In this document: one piece after another, positions 1-10,774 of the stretch
How the letters are laid out: every line of letters starts with the position of its first letter
Numbering within the stretch: the first letter of the stretch is position 1
DNA from: Gemella haemolysans
Lineage (GTDB): Bacteria > Bacillota > Bacilli > Staphylococcales > Gemellaceae
DNA length: 64,000 nucleotides
Direction of reading: 5' to 3'
NCBI RefSeq assembly: GCF_901873445.1
Contig: NZ_CABFLN010000053.1
Span: 1 to 64,000, forward strand
The notes under the pieces: generated by a model
Told to the model about the DNA's origin: nothing
Databases searched by the model: none
The model's input: only the letters and a program-made list of their open reading frames with translations
Translations under genes and position numbers: made by a program

Positions 1-356
1 TACACTTTGTTGTCCACTGTCACTTCACCTGGTGTGTAGCTAATTGAATCTCCTTGGGCGTGCTCTCCTTCCACTGGGATCACTTTGGCTTCTCCTAAGT
101 TTTGTCCATTTAATTGTGGTTGGTATTTCACTGCTGTTGAAGCATCTTTTAGTTTATACTCTACTGGTTGCGTTTGTGGTTGATCTGTTAACGTTACACT
201 GTGTCCTTCAGTTGTTACTGGTACATACACTTTGTTGTCCACTGTCACTTCACCTGGTGTGTAGCTAATTGAATCTCCTTGGGCGTGCTCTCCTTCCACT
301 GGAATCACTTTGGCTTCTCCTAAGTTTTGTCCATTTAATTGTGGTTGGTATTTCAC
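1..356 (-). repeat. 75-residue (225 bp) tandem repeat of the adhesin
   Basis: Bases 1-131 and 226-356 are identical except at 78/303, giving a period of exactly 225 bp (75 codons). The unit contains the words GEHAQGDSISYTPGEV and VTVDNKVY. The array continues off the left edge, so the copy number is unknown. Near identity at DNA level points to recent expansion or homogenisation. Confidence 0.9.
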
Positions 357-3300
357 ATCCTTAGACACCACTCCCACATACACAGTCAACGGGTCACTTT
401 CTTTTCCTTGACTGTCAACAGCTTTAAGAACTACTGTATAACGTCCTGCTGGAGTTGTTCCTGTAGTCGCAGGCAAGCCAGATACAACTTTTACATTTCC
501 TGTTCCAAATGGTTTATTTTCATCTGGTGTCACACTATCTTCTGCATCTGTTACTGTCACTAAATCTTTTAACAAGTCAGCTGTTAATGTTGTTCCTGAA
601 TCATAAATTTTTCTATGGTTCGCATCTCGCCCTGTTTCATTTTTCACTACAATATTCGGTGCCGTATTCGTCACACCAACAACTTTCCACTTACCTGTTG
701 CACTTGGTGCTTGCCCCGTTTCTGGTTGGTTATATACGCGAAGTCCTAATCCACTACCATATGATTCAGTATTATCTCCATTTGCATTTTCTTCTTTAAT
801 ATGAAGTTTTGCCGTTCCACTTTGTTCATTTAGAGCGATACGAATATTATTCTCTGAAGGATTAGTTGTGCTTGGAGTAGAAGTAATTGTTCCGACATAT
901 CCATTTGCATTCGTCACTGTTGCTGAATCAGTTCTTGTTGCTTCTGTATGCCATCCATCTGTTCCACGGACAAGTACAATACTGTTTACTTTATCTCCTG
1001 TTTCCACACTGTTATGGAATCGTAATTCTACTCGTTTAGCATCATGTGGCACTGTAATATCAATATGTTTGCTACCTGCAACTGCTGACGCTACTGAGTA
1101 ATCTCCCATTTCAACTGCTTTATTATCACTTCTAGTTGAAACTGTTCCATCTGTGACTGTATTCTCCACTGTAATCGCTGGTGGCATTGTAGTTTCGCCG
1201 TTTTTAGCGACTGATTGACGAAGTTTTACAGTAGCAGGAAGCGTAGCTGTCCATGTATTACCATTGATGGTTACTCCGCCATTATTTTCACTAGAAAGAA
1301 CGGTATTATTCTCATCATTCAAATGAACTTTGACCACTCTATTAGTTGCATCAAATCCGCCTAAAGTACCACTCAATGTACGGCTAGTTGAAGTCACTGT
1401 TGCTGTATCAAAGGTTGGTTTTTGAGGAGTAACTTGTTCACTGTTGCTATTATCAGAAACTAAAGAATAAGTAGTTGGAACTTGTCTTGTTCCCGTATCC
1501 GTTTTTTCTGTTTTTTGATAAGTTCCTGAGACAACCACATTAGCTGTCAATTGTTGACCTAAAGTAACTGGATTTCTATAGTCAGCTTCAGCAAAAGTTG
1601 TACTTTCTGTTCCTGCTGCTACAGTTTTTTCTGCAACCACAGTGCCAGCAGCGTCTTTTAATTGTACTTTTACAGTTAATCCTGTTGTCAACTGTGCAGC
1701 TGTTGGTAAATTGTTTACAGTAATCTCAGGTTTAGTGCCTGCCTTACCTTGGAATTGATTTGCAGTTAGTCTTGGTGCTTGTGGTTTAACATCTAACGTT
1801 ACTTTAATGTTTTGATCACTGTGACGATTCACGTATCTTTCTTCACGAGTGTCCAATACACCATACCCATACCAAACATTAACATTTTCTTCACGTCTTC
1901 CAATTTTATCCTGTGGTTTGTTTACTGGGTTAGGAGAATCATACCCATTTCCCCATCCAATAGCAGTACCACTTGGGTTAGCTAATGTACTACTTGGTTT
2001 TACATAATCACTAGCACTTGTTTTCGCAAATGCACTACCAACTATTGTTTCTACAGAATCTTTTCCATCCTCATACTTCGGTTCATTTCCATAAGTCTTG
2101 AACGTTACTGGTTTTTCAATGGTTCCTGCTTCATTCGGATAAGTTACAACAATCGTTTCAGTCGTTATACCTGCTGTTGTACTTGGACTAGCTGGATTTT
2201 TATCTTTACTAGCTGGATTTTTATCTTTAAATTTAATAGTTGTACCCTCTGGTTTAGTTCCGCCTTCAAATTCTACATAGAAATCAGCTGCAACAGGTTT
2301 CTCATGTCCACCTGTTCCCCATACACTCGACGTCAATGGTTGCCCAACGATTTCATTGTATTCTTTCACTTCTTTGCCGCCTACCTTACGGTAAGTTACT
2401 TTTGGATATATCGTTACTGGGATATCTACATTTATCGCGTTATAACCTTCCGCACTAACCGTTACAGTTTTAGTCGTATTCCCCACTGCCGTTGTTGTAG
2501 GTCTAGAATTGTCTTTCCAAGAGGCAGTTAAACCAGCAGGCATTTCCACAAAATTGCTTGCAGTGGCTACATTTGGAATAGTACTATCTTTAATCGCATA
2601 AATCGGCTTAACCTTCACAGCAGCTATAGAGATTGTTTTCTCAGCTTTATTCCCATTCTTATCTAGGACTCTTACTGTAATATCATTTTTGGTGACTGAA
2701 CTTAGTGTTCCTTTGATTGATTTTGTTCTTGCATCGTAAGTTACTCCTTTTGGTACAGTAACCTTGATGTTTGCATCGTCTACACCTACACCTGTTCCAT
2801 CTGATAAATCAAGAGAAAGGTCAAACGCTTTTCCTACTTCTACAAGCGTATTGTTTAAACCAATTGTCGGCTTATCTTGTTCACCATTATTAGCATTCGC
2901 TTGATTACTATCACTTGAAACATCTTGTGCCGAATCAGTTGAACTCACACTTGTTAGATCCTTAACGATATGGTCTTCCAGTGTAATTGCACCTGTATCG
3001 CCATTTATAGTAACGCCGACTTTATCACCTTCTGTAATCGTCCATTTATTGTTAGCTCCCTTACTAGCAACAATCTTTGTAGGTGTATGCGTAGTTTTTG
3101 AGATATCTCCATTATCTTCTAATCGATTTGTGTCCGCTGGAGTGTATGTCACTTCCACTTTATTGACATTTGTTTCATTCGCTGGAGTTACTGTAACATC
3201 ACCGTTAGTTGCTGGAGTTACCGTTGGAGCTGTTGGTTTAACATTAACAGTCACATCAATTGTTTTAGACGGTTTTACTTGTGTTGCAGTTGGTTGATCA

Positions 3301-6300
3301 TTGCCTGTTTGTGATGGTGGTAGGGTCACTTTCACCTTATAAGTTCTTACTCCCGGTGTATTTGTGTTTGGATTTTCTACCCATTCATAAGTTGTACCAG
3401 TTGGTAAATCTTCTGAACCTTGCGCCTTCATAACCGCATCTTTAGCTTGTGCAGCTGTCAATTGATGACCCTTAGCAACTGTTAATTTGGTAGTATTAGC
3501 GGCTATATCAAACACTTTATGAACAAGAGTACCCTCATGTTTTAACCTATCTGCATCGCTTGGATTATCTGTAAATCGACCATAATTATACTTACCAGTG
3601 AATGTGTAAGTAGTTGAGCCTACATTAGCAGCATCAGCTTTAAGTTTATCTCTAAAACCTGTAGCAGATTTTTCTACGCCATCACTCGCTTTATAAATCC
3701 ACGTCATATTATCAGGAATATTTTTCCCAGTATTACGATAAAAATCAGAATCACCATCATTACGTGCGACACCTTTAAAATCATAAATCGTATGAGCAAT
3801 TGGGAATGTATTTAAAACTTTATAATTTACAGTAACTTTTTTAACAGTGCTATCTGCAAATGTAATTGTAGCTATTGCATTTTTAGTAACAGTTTTTCCA
3901 TCATTTTCAGACATACTTGTATCTAAATTCTCAAACGTAACTCTCGCATCACTCGGAATATCTACCTTATTCTCACCATCTTGTAATTGTACTAGGCTGC
4001 GTTTAACTTCATCAGTCAAAGCTTCTCCATGCTTGAAGTTAATAATAGGTCGTGCTACAACATTATAGTTTTGTGCAACTGGTACAGTCACTTCATCTAT
4101 AGAACGGTCTGGATAAGTCACCGTTACAGTCACAACTTTTTTGCCATTTTCTTTTGTAATTTCACCATTGTTTTTAAGTGCTTTCCTTACTCCACCTGCA
4201 TTTGTTGCTTCTTCAGATAAGTTTGGCACATTCACTAGGTCTGTAATTTTCTGCACATCTTCTGCTGATGTCACAGATGTTCCAAGATTATTGAAATTTA
4301 CTGCATTTGTTGGTGCTGTTGGTGTATATTTTTCTTTTTGTTCCTTCACAACCATTTTGAATTTAACAGTTGTCACGTTTGCTGGGTTAGTCTTGTCTTT
4401 CGCTGTTACTGTAACAATTTTTTCTTCGATTCTGTTACCTGTTTCTACAACACCTGTAATCGTATGACTTAGTGGATTTGTTTCTGTAGCATTATCGCTC
4501 GTTAACCAAACTTCACTATCTGCATTCGGATTTTTATTAAACCAAATACCATTCGGCATCCCATTTCCACGAAGTTCCTGAATTTTACCTGTATTATCTG
4601 AAGCTTTTATCGTAACATTCGCTTTTTCTCCACGATATACCGTTACTTTCGGTAAGTTTGCATCTGCTGTTCCTTCTGTCAACGTAATATCACGACCATC
4701 GTCACCAACTAGTTTTACAACTGGTTTAACCGTATCAACAACTTCTACCGTTATTGTTTTTTCATCAGATTGTTTTCCTTGGCTATCTGTAGCCCTATAT
4801 TTTACTGTGTATCTGCCAAGAGTGTTTGTGTCAACTTGTTTGTTGGTCGTATTATCATTTACAGAAAGAATTTCAAGTGATGTTCCATTACCTCTTGTTA
4901 AGTTTTTATCATCTTCCTTATCGCTTGCTCTAACTAGATCATTCAGATTAAGTGATGAGCCATATTCAACGACTTTCTTATCTCCTTGGAAAGTAGCTGC
5001 TAATGTTGGTTTTTCATTAGTAACTGAAATCTCTTTCCAACCTGTCGGGCTAGAGTATCCTCTTTCCTTAATATTGGCAATAACGGCTGCTTTCTCTGAA
5101 TCCTTAGTACTTTCTTTTATATTTTCCTTCATATCGATAGTAACAGTTGTTGTAAATTTACCTTTAACTGGTGTTTCTGTCACATTTCCATATTCTGGTT
5201 TAGTAGCTATCCATGGTCCATCGATTGTTTCTCGTTTGAAACCTAGTTCTCTCATTATAGCGGAATCCTGTTCTGATGCGTTTGTTTTTTCTCTATATTT
5301 ATATTTTACATAAAACATACCTGCATCATGAGGAATTTCCACAGTAAGTTTTTTTGCGCCTGCAAATACACTTGAAACCGTATCATCGGACGGGTGAATT
5401 TTACTTTCTCCTAGTACTATTCTAACGTTATTTTCTGAGCTTTCTATCCCAGCTACACTTTGAGTTACTTTGACAATATCTGGGTCCGGGAATTGCCCTA
5501 GATTTGAAACATTATTACTATTAAAACCTTTATCAAGTGTTACTGACCATTCGCCATTTGACCCTACCGTAGTTTCTTTTAACACTTTATTATTTACTAT
5601 CACTTTAATTTTTGCGCCTGCAATACCACTACCTGTTAACGTTTTGTCAGTTGATAATATACGGTTTTCTGTTGTTGTGCTGGTTACTGTTGGCGCTTCT
5701 GGTTTCGCCACTCTTTCATGTGAAATGTCTACTGTTGAACCATCTGGGAATGTAGCTACTACAACTTTCGCTTTATCATTTGTTGCACCAGGCACAAATG
5801 TTACTCCTGTTGGTAAATTACTATTATTACGGTTCACCTCAGTTAACTTATCTGCAAAAGCTTGTTTGATTGCTGGCTTGAAGTTGCCATTTTCAACATC
5901 ATTGTTTCCATAAACTACTTTAGCTGTATCAAGTGGATAAGTGATAGATGCTCCTTTTGATTCTGCAAGTGATGAAACAGTAATATTATGTGTTCTCTCA
6001 ACCCTTGCACCTGCCGCATCTGTTGTTGTATACGTTAAAGTATATTCACCTTTTTTCAGGTAATCATTTCCTGATAAGGTTACATTTTGATTTCCTTTTC
6101 TAATTGTAAGGTTAAAGTTGTCACCAACTCTATTTCCTACTGTCTTATCTGCATCATCTTCTCTATCTACTACTGTTACAAGACCTTTCAATCCTGCCAT
6201 TGTCAGGCTTCCATCAGCTGTGTAATTATGCGTATCTGGTGCGTTGACTGTGATTGTTGGTGCTGTATTGGTTGGTTTGGCAGCAGTAACCCATCCAGCA

Positions 6301-9300
6301 TTTTCACCAGTTGGATCCGACGGATTTCCTGCATTATTATCATAATGCACACGCATTGTAACATCATTAGTTGCAGAAAGCGTAAACGGAATATTGTTCT
6401 TTGGATCTTTAATATGGAAAGTCAATACTTTCTCAGAAATATTTTTTCCATCAGTCACTCGTAACTCAGTTAGATTGGCTTTTGCTGTATCAGTTATTTG
6501 CCAGCTGTTACCAACTTTTCTAACTCCATATTCGTAAACCGTATTGTTACCATTTTTTACCTGTACATAGAGTAATCCAGCATCATGAGGAACTTTAACA
6601 GTAATATCGCGTCCCGCTTGAACTGGAGTATCAATAGAGATTGCTCTAGCTAATTGTACATCTACTGTCGCTGGTCTTGATTCAGCACCATTTTTAGATT
6701 GCGTAATAGAAATTCCTCTATCAGCTTTCGTATTTGCATCCTGCTTAGTGTTTTGCGTTAGCTTTTCATTTTGTTTTAAGGTGTACGTCCAGTTCCCTTG
6801 ATTGTCAACAGTTGTTGTACCAGTTGTACCATCTTGCAATGTTACTGTAATTGTTGAACCAGCTATACCTGTACCTGAAATACTACGGTCAGTTGATACT
6901 AGAGTTCCTCCTTGATTTTGAGGAGTAGTAATAGTTGGTGCTACTGGCAGAACTTTGTATTTGAAGTAATACGTCTTATCTCCTGTCACACCATCGCTTA
7001 CAGTAATCGTACGCGTATATACACCAGGCGCAGTATTAGCTGGGATATTTCCGTTAAATATTGGTTCATATGAGTTGGACTCACTGAAACTATTTGCTTC
7101 CTTGAAAGGTGTTCTAAGCGGCGCTGGGAAGTCCACCAATTCGAATTTTTTAATAACACCCAAGTTATCAAATGCTTCTAACCTTGGTGCAAATCGCTCA
7201 CCTTGAGTTACTTCGTATATAGCTGGTGCATTATCCGCTGGTCTTGTATCTGGAAGTGGATCAGCGCTACCAACCATACGTACTACCGGTGGCGCTCCAT
7301 CTGTGGCTGCCACTACATTCGATTCGCCAGATCTTAGACCTTCTTCTTGTCTATGAGTGATTCCAGCATAGTCTATATAGTCTTCATTAAGGTCAGCAAC
7401 TGTTTTAACAACATAATCTCCTACTTCCAAAATTAAAGGTCTTTTGTTGTTATCAAGGGTAAACGTGGCTTCTCCATTTGCGCCTGCTATAGCTTCCGAA
7501 ACTTTTGTTAATACGTTTCCAACCTTACGATAAAGTTCCATTTTAAAACCATTCGTGCCGTTAGCTGCTTTGATTTCTACATTTTTTCTACCAGCAGCAT
7601 TTGTTAAATCAGTAACTAGTCTCGGTTCTTTAGGAACTACGATAAACCTCACATGTTCAGATGCCTTAGAGTTGTCAGTAAAAGTCCACTTCCATGTATA
7701 TTCAAAATCTCCCGGCACATCCGCACCACTATTTCCCATATCATGTTTAGAAATCTCAGTTCCATCAGGTTTATACATTCTAAAGTTTTTATTGAATCCT
7801 CTAGCATCAGCTTCATAAAGAATAGTCTCGGATGATTTTCCATTTCTCGCTTCAAAATGATAGTAGTTATTTGCATCAAAGTCAGATTTCGTATAACTCT
7901 GATCTCCATAATTTAAGAGTTTATCTGTCCTTTCCGGATGACGGAACCACGCTTCATTATAGCCATATTTTTGGTTTTTATATTCCCCTTGTTTTACAAT
8001 ATAGGCTGGGTAAGTGATAATTGGCGAATATTCGTCAGCATCAGTCTTTTCTAATGCGGTTTTTGCAGACCATTGGTTTGCAATGAAACGAACTCTTACA
8101 GGAGGCTGGGCTGTATTATCTACCCTTTCACCTTTCATACCGACTGCGTAGATCAAGTCTTGCTTTTTTGTAATCCCTGTCGTTTCAAAAGAAATGTGAT
8201 ACGCTGTTCGATCAGCACCTTGTTGAAAATAATACAAGTCCCCGTTATTGTTATAGATTGCATTAATCTTCGCACCTTGTAAAGCTTTACCATCGTTGTC
8301 ATTATTAAGAAGGTCGAATCTGTATGGGTTATTTCCGCTTACTCCACCAGTTGTAGCCAATGCTTTTATATCATTAGAATTCCAATTCTTAGAATAACCA
8401 GAATTTCTCTTATCTATTCCAGACGCTTGCGTCGTACCTTTTGTTACCATTAAAAGTCCCGCTTGGCTAAGTGCTGTCTCTAGTCTTCCATCGTTCGGTG
8501 AAATTGCATGGTTACCTCCACTGTTAGACCAAGATACCGTTACCGAATTTCCAACGACATTGACACCTTTTGGAAGCGTAAACCATCCCACCGTATCACT
8601 TAAGTCGTATCTAGCACGGTTAATATAAATATCCCACTTAAATCCATTACTAGTCGGAGTCACATGGGCATAAATAAAATCTCTACTTTCTTCTACAGAT
8701 CTTTTGACACCATCCCATGTCACACCCGATTGTCTACTAGTGTAGAATACATAAGTATACCTATCATAAGGAGAAACTCCTTTTCTACCGTCTTCGAAAT
8801 AGTATTCCCTACTGTTTTTATATTCATTTGATCCATCACGATCTTGACCTGCAGCACGTTCACGACGATTAAGTACTGCTTCAGGTTTAGGTGGTTCTGT
8901 TCTACCACCGTTATCTTTATTAGCTAAGAACCCTTCAGTATAGTCACGAGCTTGTTTTAAGTCCGCTAATGCTTTTTTGAAATCTTCTTCAGACAGAACT
9001 GCACTGTCATCAGTAAGCCCTAGTTTTTCATTTAACTTGTCATAGTTTTCTTTGATTACAGCTATCTTAGCAGCATCTGCCCCATTATCTTTTAAGTACT
9101 TAACGATATTACGCATTTCATCTGCTAATGCATAATTGTCCGTACCATTTGCATACGTTGGTAATGCTTTTGGCGTAGCTTCTTTGTTAGAAGTCGCTGC
9201 TTCTAATTTTGGAGTTGCACTTTCGTTAGCTTTTGGTTGAACTTCTGTAGTCCCCCCTCTTCTTCCTCGAACACTTCTAGCTGGTGTTGATGCCTCTCTA

Positions 9301-9872
9301 TTCGAAGCTTCTGCCTCAGTACTACGATCTTTTTCTGATTCTTTAGCTTTCTTTTCTTCTTCAGCTTTTTTATCAGCTTCAGCAACAGTAGCTTTTAATT
9401 TCTCAGTGGCTTTTTTTAATTCTTCTACTTGTGTTTTAACTTCTTCTGCTGTTGCGTTTTTATTTTCTAATAATTTCTTAGCATTTTCTAAAACTTTATT
9501 AAGATCTTTAGAAATACTGCTGATTTTCTCTGAATCTGCAGATTCGATTGCTGTTTTTAAACCAATCGATAATTTATTTAGTTCTGTTTTATCTACTTTT
9601 GTAGTTGGTAATGCGGCTTGTGGCACATCAACTGTAATAGGCTTGCTATCGGCTGTTGCTTGTTTTCCAGAATTCCCACTGGCATTTTTATCACCATTTG
9701 CGATATTTCCACTATTTTGGGTATCATGTGATACAGGAATATTTTCTGCCTTAGCCGACATTCCACCACCAAAGAAAATAAGAGATGCTACAGCCACACT
9801 AGCAGCACCAAAGTGATATTTTCTTATTGAGAAACGCGTCAGCTTTTCGCCGTCTTTATATTTATATCTCAT
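1..9872 (-). CDS. Giant YSIRK-type surface adhesin, N-terminal >=3290 codons (partial, runs off left edge)
   Basis: One open frame runs from an ATG at 9872 to the window edge with no stop. Residues 14-22 carry the YSIRK-like signal (FSIRKYHFG), followed by a hydrophobic stretch and an AKA|E cleavage site near residue 42. Residues ~60-175 are Lys/Glu-rich and predicted helical. A Tyr/Trp-rich globular region follows (~300-640), then many beta-sandwich style modules that I read as bacterial Ig-like and Rib-like repeats (for example near residues 975-1040 and 1390-1450). At the left edge a 75-residue tandem repeat begins. Such proteins are sortase-anchored; the LPXTG motif would be outside the window. 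SD AAAGGAG lies at 9887-9893, spaced 14 nt from the ATG, which is long. Ligand and exact family are unknown. A role in host or interbacterial adhesion is inferred. Confidence 0.9.
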   Translation of the reverse strand, partial: MRYKYKDGEKLTRFSIRKYHFGAASVAVASLIFFGGGMSAKAENIPVSHDTQNSGNIANGDKNASGNSGKQATADSKPITVDVPQAALPTTKVDKTELNKLSIGLKTAIESADSEKISSISKDLNKVLENAKKLLENKNATAEEVKTQVEELKKATEKLKATVAEADKKAEEEKKAKESEKDRSTEAEASNREASTPARSVRGRRGGTTEVQPKANESATPKLEAATSNKEATPKALPTYANGTDNYALADEMRNIVKYLKDNGADAAKIAVIKENYDKLNEKLGLTDDSAVLSEEDFKKALADLKQARDYTEGFLANKDNGGRTEPPKPEAVLNRRERAAGQDRDGSNEYKNSREYYFEDGRKGVSPYDRYTYVFYTSRQSGVTWDGVKRSVEESRDFIYAHVTPTSNGFKWDIYINRARYDLSDTVGWFTLPKGVNVVGNSVTVSWSNSGGNHAISPNDGRLETALSQAGLLMVTKGTTQASGIDKRNSGYSKNWNSNDIKALATTGGVSGNNPYRFDLLNNDNDGKALQGAKINAIYNNNGDLYYFQQGADRTAYHISFETTGITKKQDLIYAVGMKGERVDNTAQPPVRVRFIANQWSAKTALEKTDADEYSPIITYPAYIVKQGEYKNQKYGYNEAWFRHPERTDKLLNYGDQSYTKSDFDANNYYHFEARNGKSSETILYEADARGFNKNFRMYKPDGTEISKHDMGNSGADVPGDFEYTWKWTFTDNSKASEHVRFIVVPKEPRLVTDLTNAAGRKNVEIKAANGTNGFKMELYRKVGNVLTKVSEAIAGANGEATFTLDNNKRPLILEVGDYVVKTVADLNEDYIDYAGITHRQEEGLRSGESNVVAATDGAPPVVRMVGSADPLPDTRPADNAPAIYEVTQGERFAPRLEAFDNLGVIKKFELVDFPAPLRTPFKEANSFSESNSYEPIFNGNIPANTAPGVYTRTITVSDGVTGDKTYYFKYKVLPVAPTITTPQNQGGTLVSTDRSISGTGIAGSTITVTLQDGTTGTTTVDNQGNWTYTLKQNEKLTQNTKQDANTKADRGISITQSKNGAESRPATVDVQLARAISIDTPVQAGRDITVKVPHDAGLLYVQVKNGNNTVYEYGVRKVGNSWQITDTAKANLTELRVTDGKNISEKVLTFHIKDPKNNIPFTLSATNDVTMRVHYDNNAGNPSDPTGENAGWVTAAKPTNTAPTITVNAPDTHNYTADGSLTMAGLKGLVTVVDREDDADKTVGNRVGDNFNLTIRKGNQNVTLSGNDYLKKGEYTLTYTTTDAAGARVERTHNITVSSLAESKGASITYPLDTAKVVYGNNDVENGNFKPAIKQAFADKLTEVNRNNSNLPTGVTFVPGATNDKAKVVVATFPDGSTVDISHERVAKPEAPTVTSTTTENRILSTDKTLTGSGIAGAKIKVIVNNKVLKETTVGSNGEWSVTLDKGFNSNNVSNLGQFPDPDIVKVTQSVAGIESSENNVRIVLGESKIHPSDDTVSSVFAGAKKLTVEIPHDAGMFYVKYKYREKTNASEQDSAIMRELGFKRETIDGPWIATKPEYGNVTETPVKGKFTTTVTIDMKENIKESTKDSEKAAVIANIKERGYSSPTGWKEISVTNEKPTLAATFQGDKKVVEYGSSLNLNDLVRASDKEDDKNLTRGNGTSLEILSVNDNTTNKQVDTNTLGRYTVKYRATDSQGKQSDEKTITVEVVDTVKPVVKLVGDDGRDITLTEGTADANLPKVTVYRGEKANVTIKASDNTGKIQELRGNGMPNGIWFNKNPNADSEVWLTSDNATETNPLSHTITGVVETGNRIEEKIVTVTAKDKTNPANVTTVKFKMVVKEQKEKYTPTAPTNAVNFNNLGTSVTSAEDVQKITDLVNVPNLSEEATNAGGVRKALKNNGEITKENGKKVVTVTVTYPDRSIDEVTVPVAQNYNVVARPIINFKHGEALTDEVKRSLVQLQDGENKVDIPSDARVTFENLDTSMSENDGKTVTKNAIATITFADSTVKKVTVNYKVLNTFPIAHTIYDFKGVARNDGDSDFYRNTGKNIPDNMTWIYKASDGVEKSATGFRDKLKADAANVGSTTYTFTGKYNYGRFTDNPSDADRLKHEGTLVHKVFDIAANTTKLTVAKGHQLTAAQAKDAVMKAQGSEDLPTGTTYEWVENPNTNTPGVRTYKVKVTLPPSQTGNDQPTATQVKPSKTIDVTVNVKPTAPTVTPATNGDVTVTPANETNVNKVEVTYTPADTNRLEDNGDISKTTHTPTKIVASKGANNKWTITEGDKVGVTINGDTGAITLEDHIVKDLTSVSSTDSAQDVSSDSNQANANNGEQDKPTIGLNNTLVEVGKAFDLSLDLSDGTGVGVDDANIKVTVPKGVTYDARTKSIKGTLSSVTKNDITVRVLDKNGNKAEKTISIAAVKVKPIYAIKDSTIPNVATASNFVEMPAGLTASWKDNSRPTTTAVGNTTKTVTVSAEGYNAINVDIPVTIYPKVTYRKVGGKEVKEYNEIVGQPLTSSVWGTGGHEKPVAADFYVEFEGGTKPEGTTIKFKDKNPASKDKNPASPSTTAGITTETIVVTYPNEAGTIEKPVTFKTYGNEPKYEDGKDSVETIVGSAFAKTSASDYVKPSSTLANPSGTAIGWGNGYDSPNPVNKPQDKIGRREENVNVWYGYGVLDTREERYVNRHSDQNIKVTLDVKPQAPRLTANQFQGKAGTKPEITVNNLPTAAQLTTGLTVKVQLKDAAGTVVAEKTVAAGTESTTFAEADYRNPVTLGQQLTANVVVSGTYQKTEKTDTGTRQVPTTYSLVSDNSNSEQVTPQKPTFDTATVTSTSRTLSGTLGGFDATNRVVKVHLNDENNTVLSSENNGGVTINGNTWTATLPATVKLRQSVAKNGETTMPPAITVENTVTDGTVSTRSDNKAVEMGDYSVASAVAGSKHIDITVPHDAKRVELRFHNSVETGDKVNSIVLVRGTDGWHTEATRTDSATVTNANGYVGTITSTPSTTNPSENNIRIALNEQSGTAKLHIKEENANGDNTESYGSGLGLRVYNQPETGQAPSATGKWKVVGVTNTAPNIVVKNETGRDANHRKIYDSGTTLTADLLKDLVTVTDAEDSVTPDENKPFGTGNVKVVSGLPATTGTTPAGRYTVVLKAVDSQGKESDPLTVYVGVVSKDVKYQPQLNGQNLGEAKVIPVEGEHAQGDSISYTPGEVTVDNKVYVPVTTEGHSVTLTDQPQTQPVEYKLKDASTAVKYQPQLNGQNLGEAKVIPVEGEHAQGDSISYTPGEVTVDNKV
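2188..2229 (-). repeat. Two tandem 21 bp units inside the adhesin gene
   Basis: A 21 bp unit occurs at 2188-2208 and again at 2209-2229 with no difference. It encodes a duplicated heptapeptide (KDKNPAS) and keeps the frame, as expected for slippage-generated length variation. Confidence 0.85.
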
Positions 9873-9937
9873 ATGTGTATCTGAATCTCCTTTACATTTT
9901 TCTATTATTTTTGGTATTAGACGTTACATAAATACAT

Positions 9938-9972
9938 CTAGATATTTAGGCTATATATACATAAATATCTAG
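9938..9972. repeat. Inverted repeat in the adhesin 5' leader
   Basis: Arms CTAGATATTT (9938-9947) and AAATATCTAG (9963-9972) are perfectly complementary around a 15 nt loop. They lie between the predicted promoter (10003-10031) and the start codon. This could be an operator or an mRNA hairpin; the sequence does not decide. Confidence 0.5.
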
Positions 9973-10002
9973 TATATATTTTCAACAATCCTAAACATAA
10001 TA

Positions 10003-10031
10003 ATTATAATACATCATGAACCTTAAATCAA
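10003..10031 (-). promoter_or_regulatory. Probable promoter of the giant adhesin gene
   Basis: Read on the minus strand: TTGATT (10031-10026), 17 nt spacer, TATAAT (10008-10003). Predicted start near 9997 leaves a leader of about 125 nt. Confidence 0.6.
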
Positions 10032-10172
10032 CCAAAAACCTGTATTTATCAACGTTTTAGCTCATAATAAGAGACCTCAAAAAATAAAAAAATGGAAAAT
10101 ATAGTGGTCTTTTAAGTTAACTTAATATTAAGAGACTTCGCGAAACCTTTATTAACAAAGCTTTCCCGTATC

Positions 10173-10190
10173 AAAAAAAAAAAAAAAAAA
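10173..10190. repeat. 18-base poly-A tract
   Basis: An uninterrupted run of 18 A lies in the intergenic region upstream of the adhesin promoter. Runs of this length are prone to slippage. Confidence 0.95.
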
Positions 10191-10409
10191 CATTATGAAA
10201 ACCATGATTTTTTTATATAATTATTCTTATTTTTAAGATTATAAAAAATTTTTATTTTAAGTATATTTTAAGTAGAATTTTTTAGTCTACTAATTGCCTA
10301 TAACATACATTATGTAAATGTTTTTATAACCCATAATCCAATGACAAAACTTCCTACTCCAAAGTCATAAAATCATAAAATTCTCGTCTAAAAGTAAAAT
10401 AATAATTGA

Positions 10410-10471
10410 ATAGTCATAGCTAATAAATCAAAGAAAGTAATTGTATAGTCATAGCTAATAAATCAAAGAAA
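10410..10471. repeat. 27 bp direct repeat, period 35 bp
   Basis: The same 27 bp occurs at 10410-10436 and 10445-10471, separated by 8 bp. No ORF spans it. It could be a recognition iteron or a relic of duplication. Confidence 0.85.
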
Positions 10472-10774
10472 ATAATCGATAGAAAAATACATTCGACTAT
10501 CAAGCTTTTCATATAACTTTAAAGTCACACAATAACTCACTTACAAGAAAAAATACCAAGATTCATAATACTACTCCTTCCAAAAAAATTCTGCTATTCA
10601 AAATATTGTTATGAATAAATACTTAGAACTATTGACTTAAATGTACTTTGTTAGTTTAGAAAACCAACTTTAAATATTTTATCCTCAGCACTCAATTTAT
10701 TTATTATTAATCACATTTTTAGACTTTTGAAATTATAGCTCCATTATTTTTCTCCTTTAATTTCTTTTATCCTC

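Larger units (their letters stand above)
9873..10774. other. Long AT-rich intergenic region without a recognisable gene
   Basis: About 900 bp holding the adhesin promoter and leader hairpin, an 18-A tract, a 27 bp direct repeat and an imperfect hairpin (10069-10113). I saw no small ORF with a convincing ribosome-binding site on either strand. Confidence 0.6.

Noticed and set aside
1-356. Possible insertion element or CRISPR-like array because of the repeated 130 bp
   Set aside because: Period is exactly 225 bp, in frame with the adhesin, and the repeat codes for a protein module.
44-8908. Many plus-strand and minus-strand ORFs of 60-170 codons across 1-9.9 kb (for example 4807-5313, 5470-5913)
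   Set aside because: All lie on other frames of the single adhesin frame, lack SDs and show low-complexity Leu/Ser/Val or Cys-rich translations.
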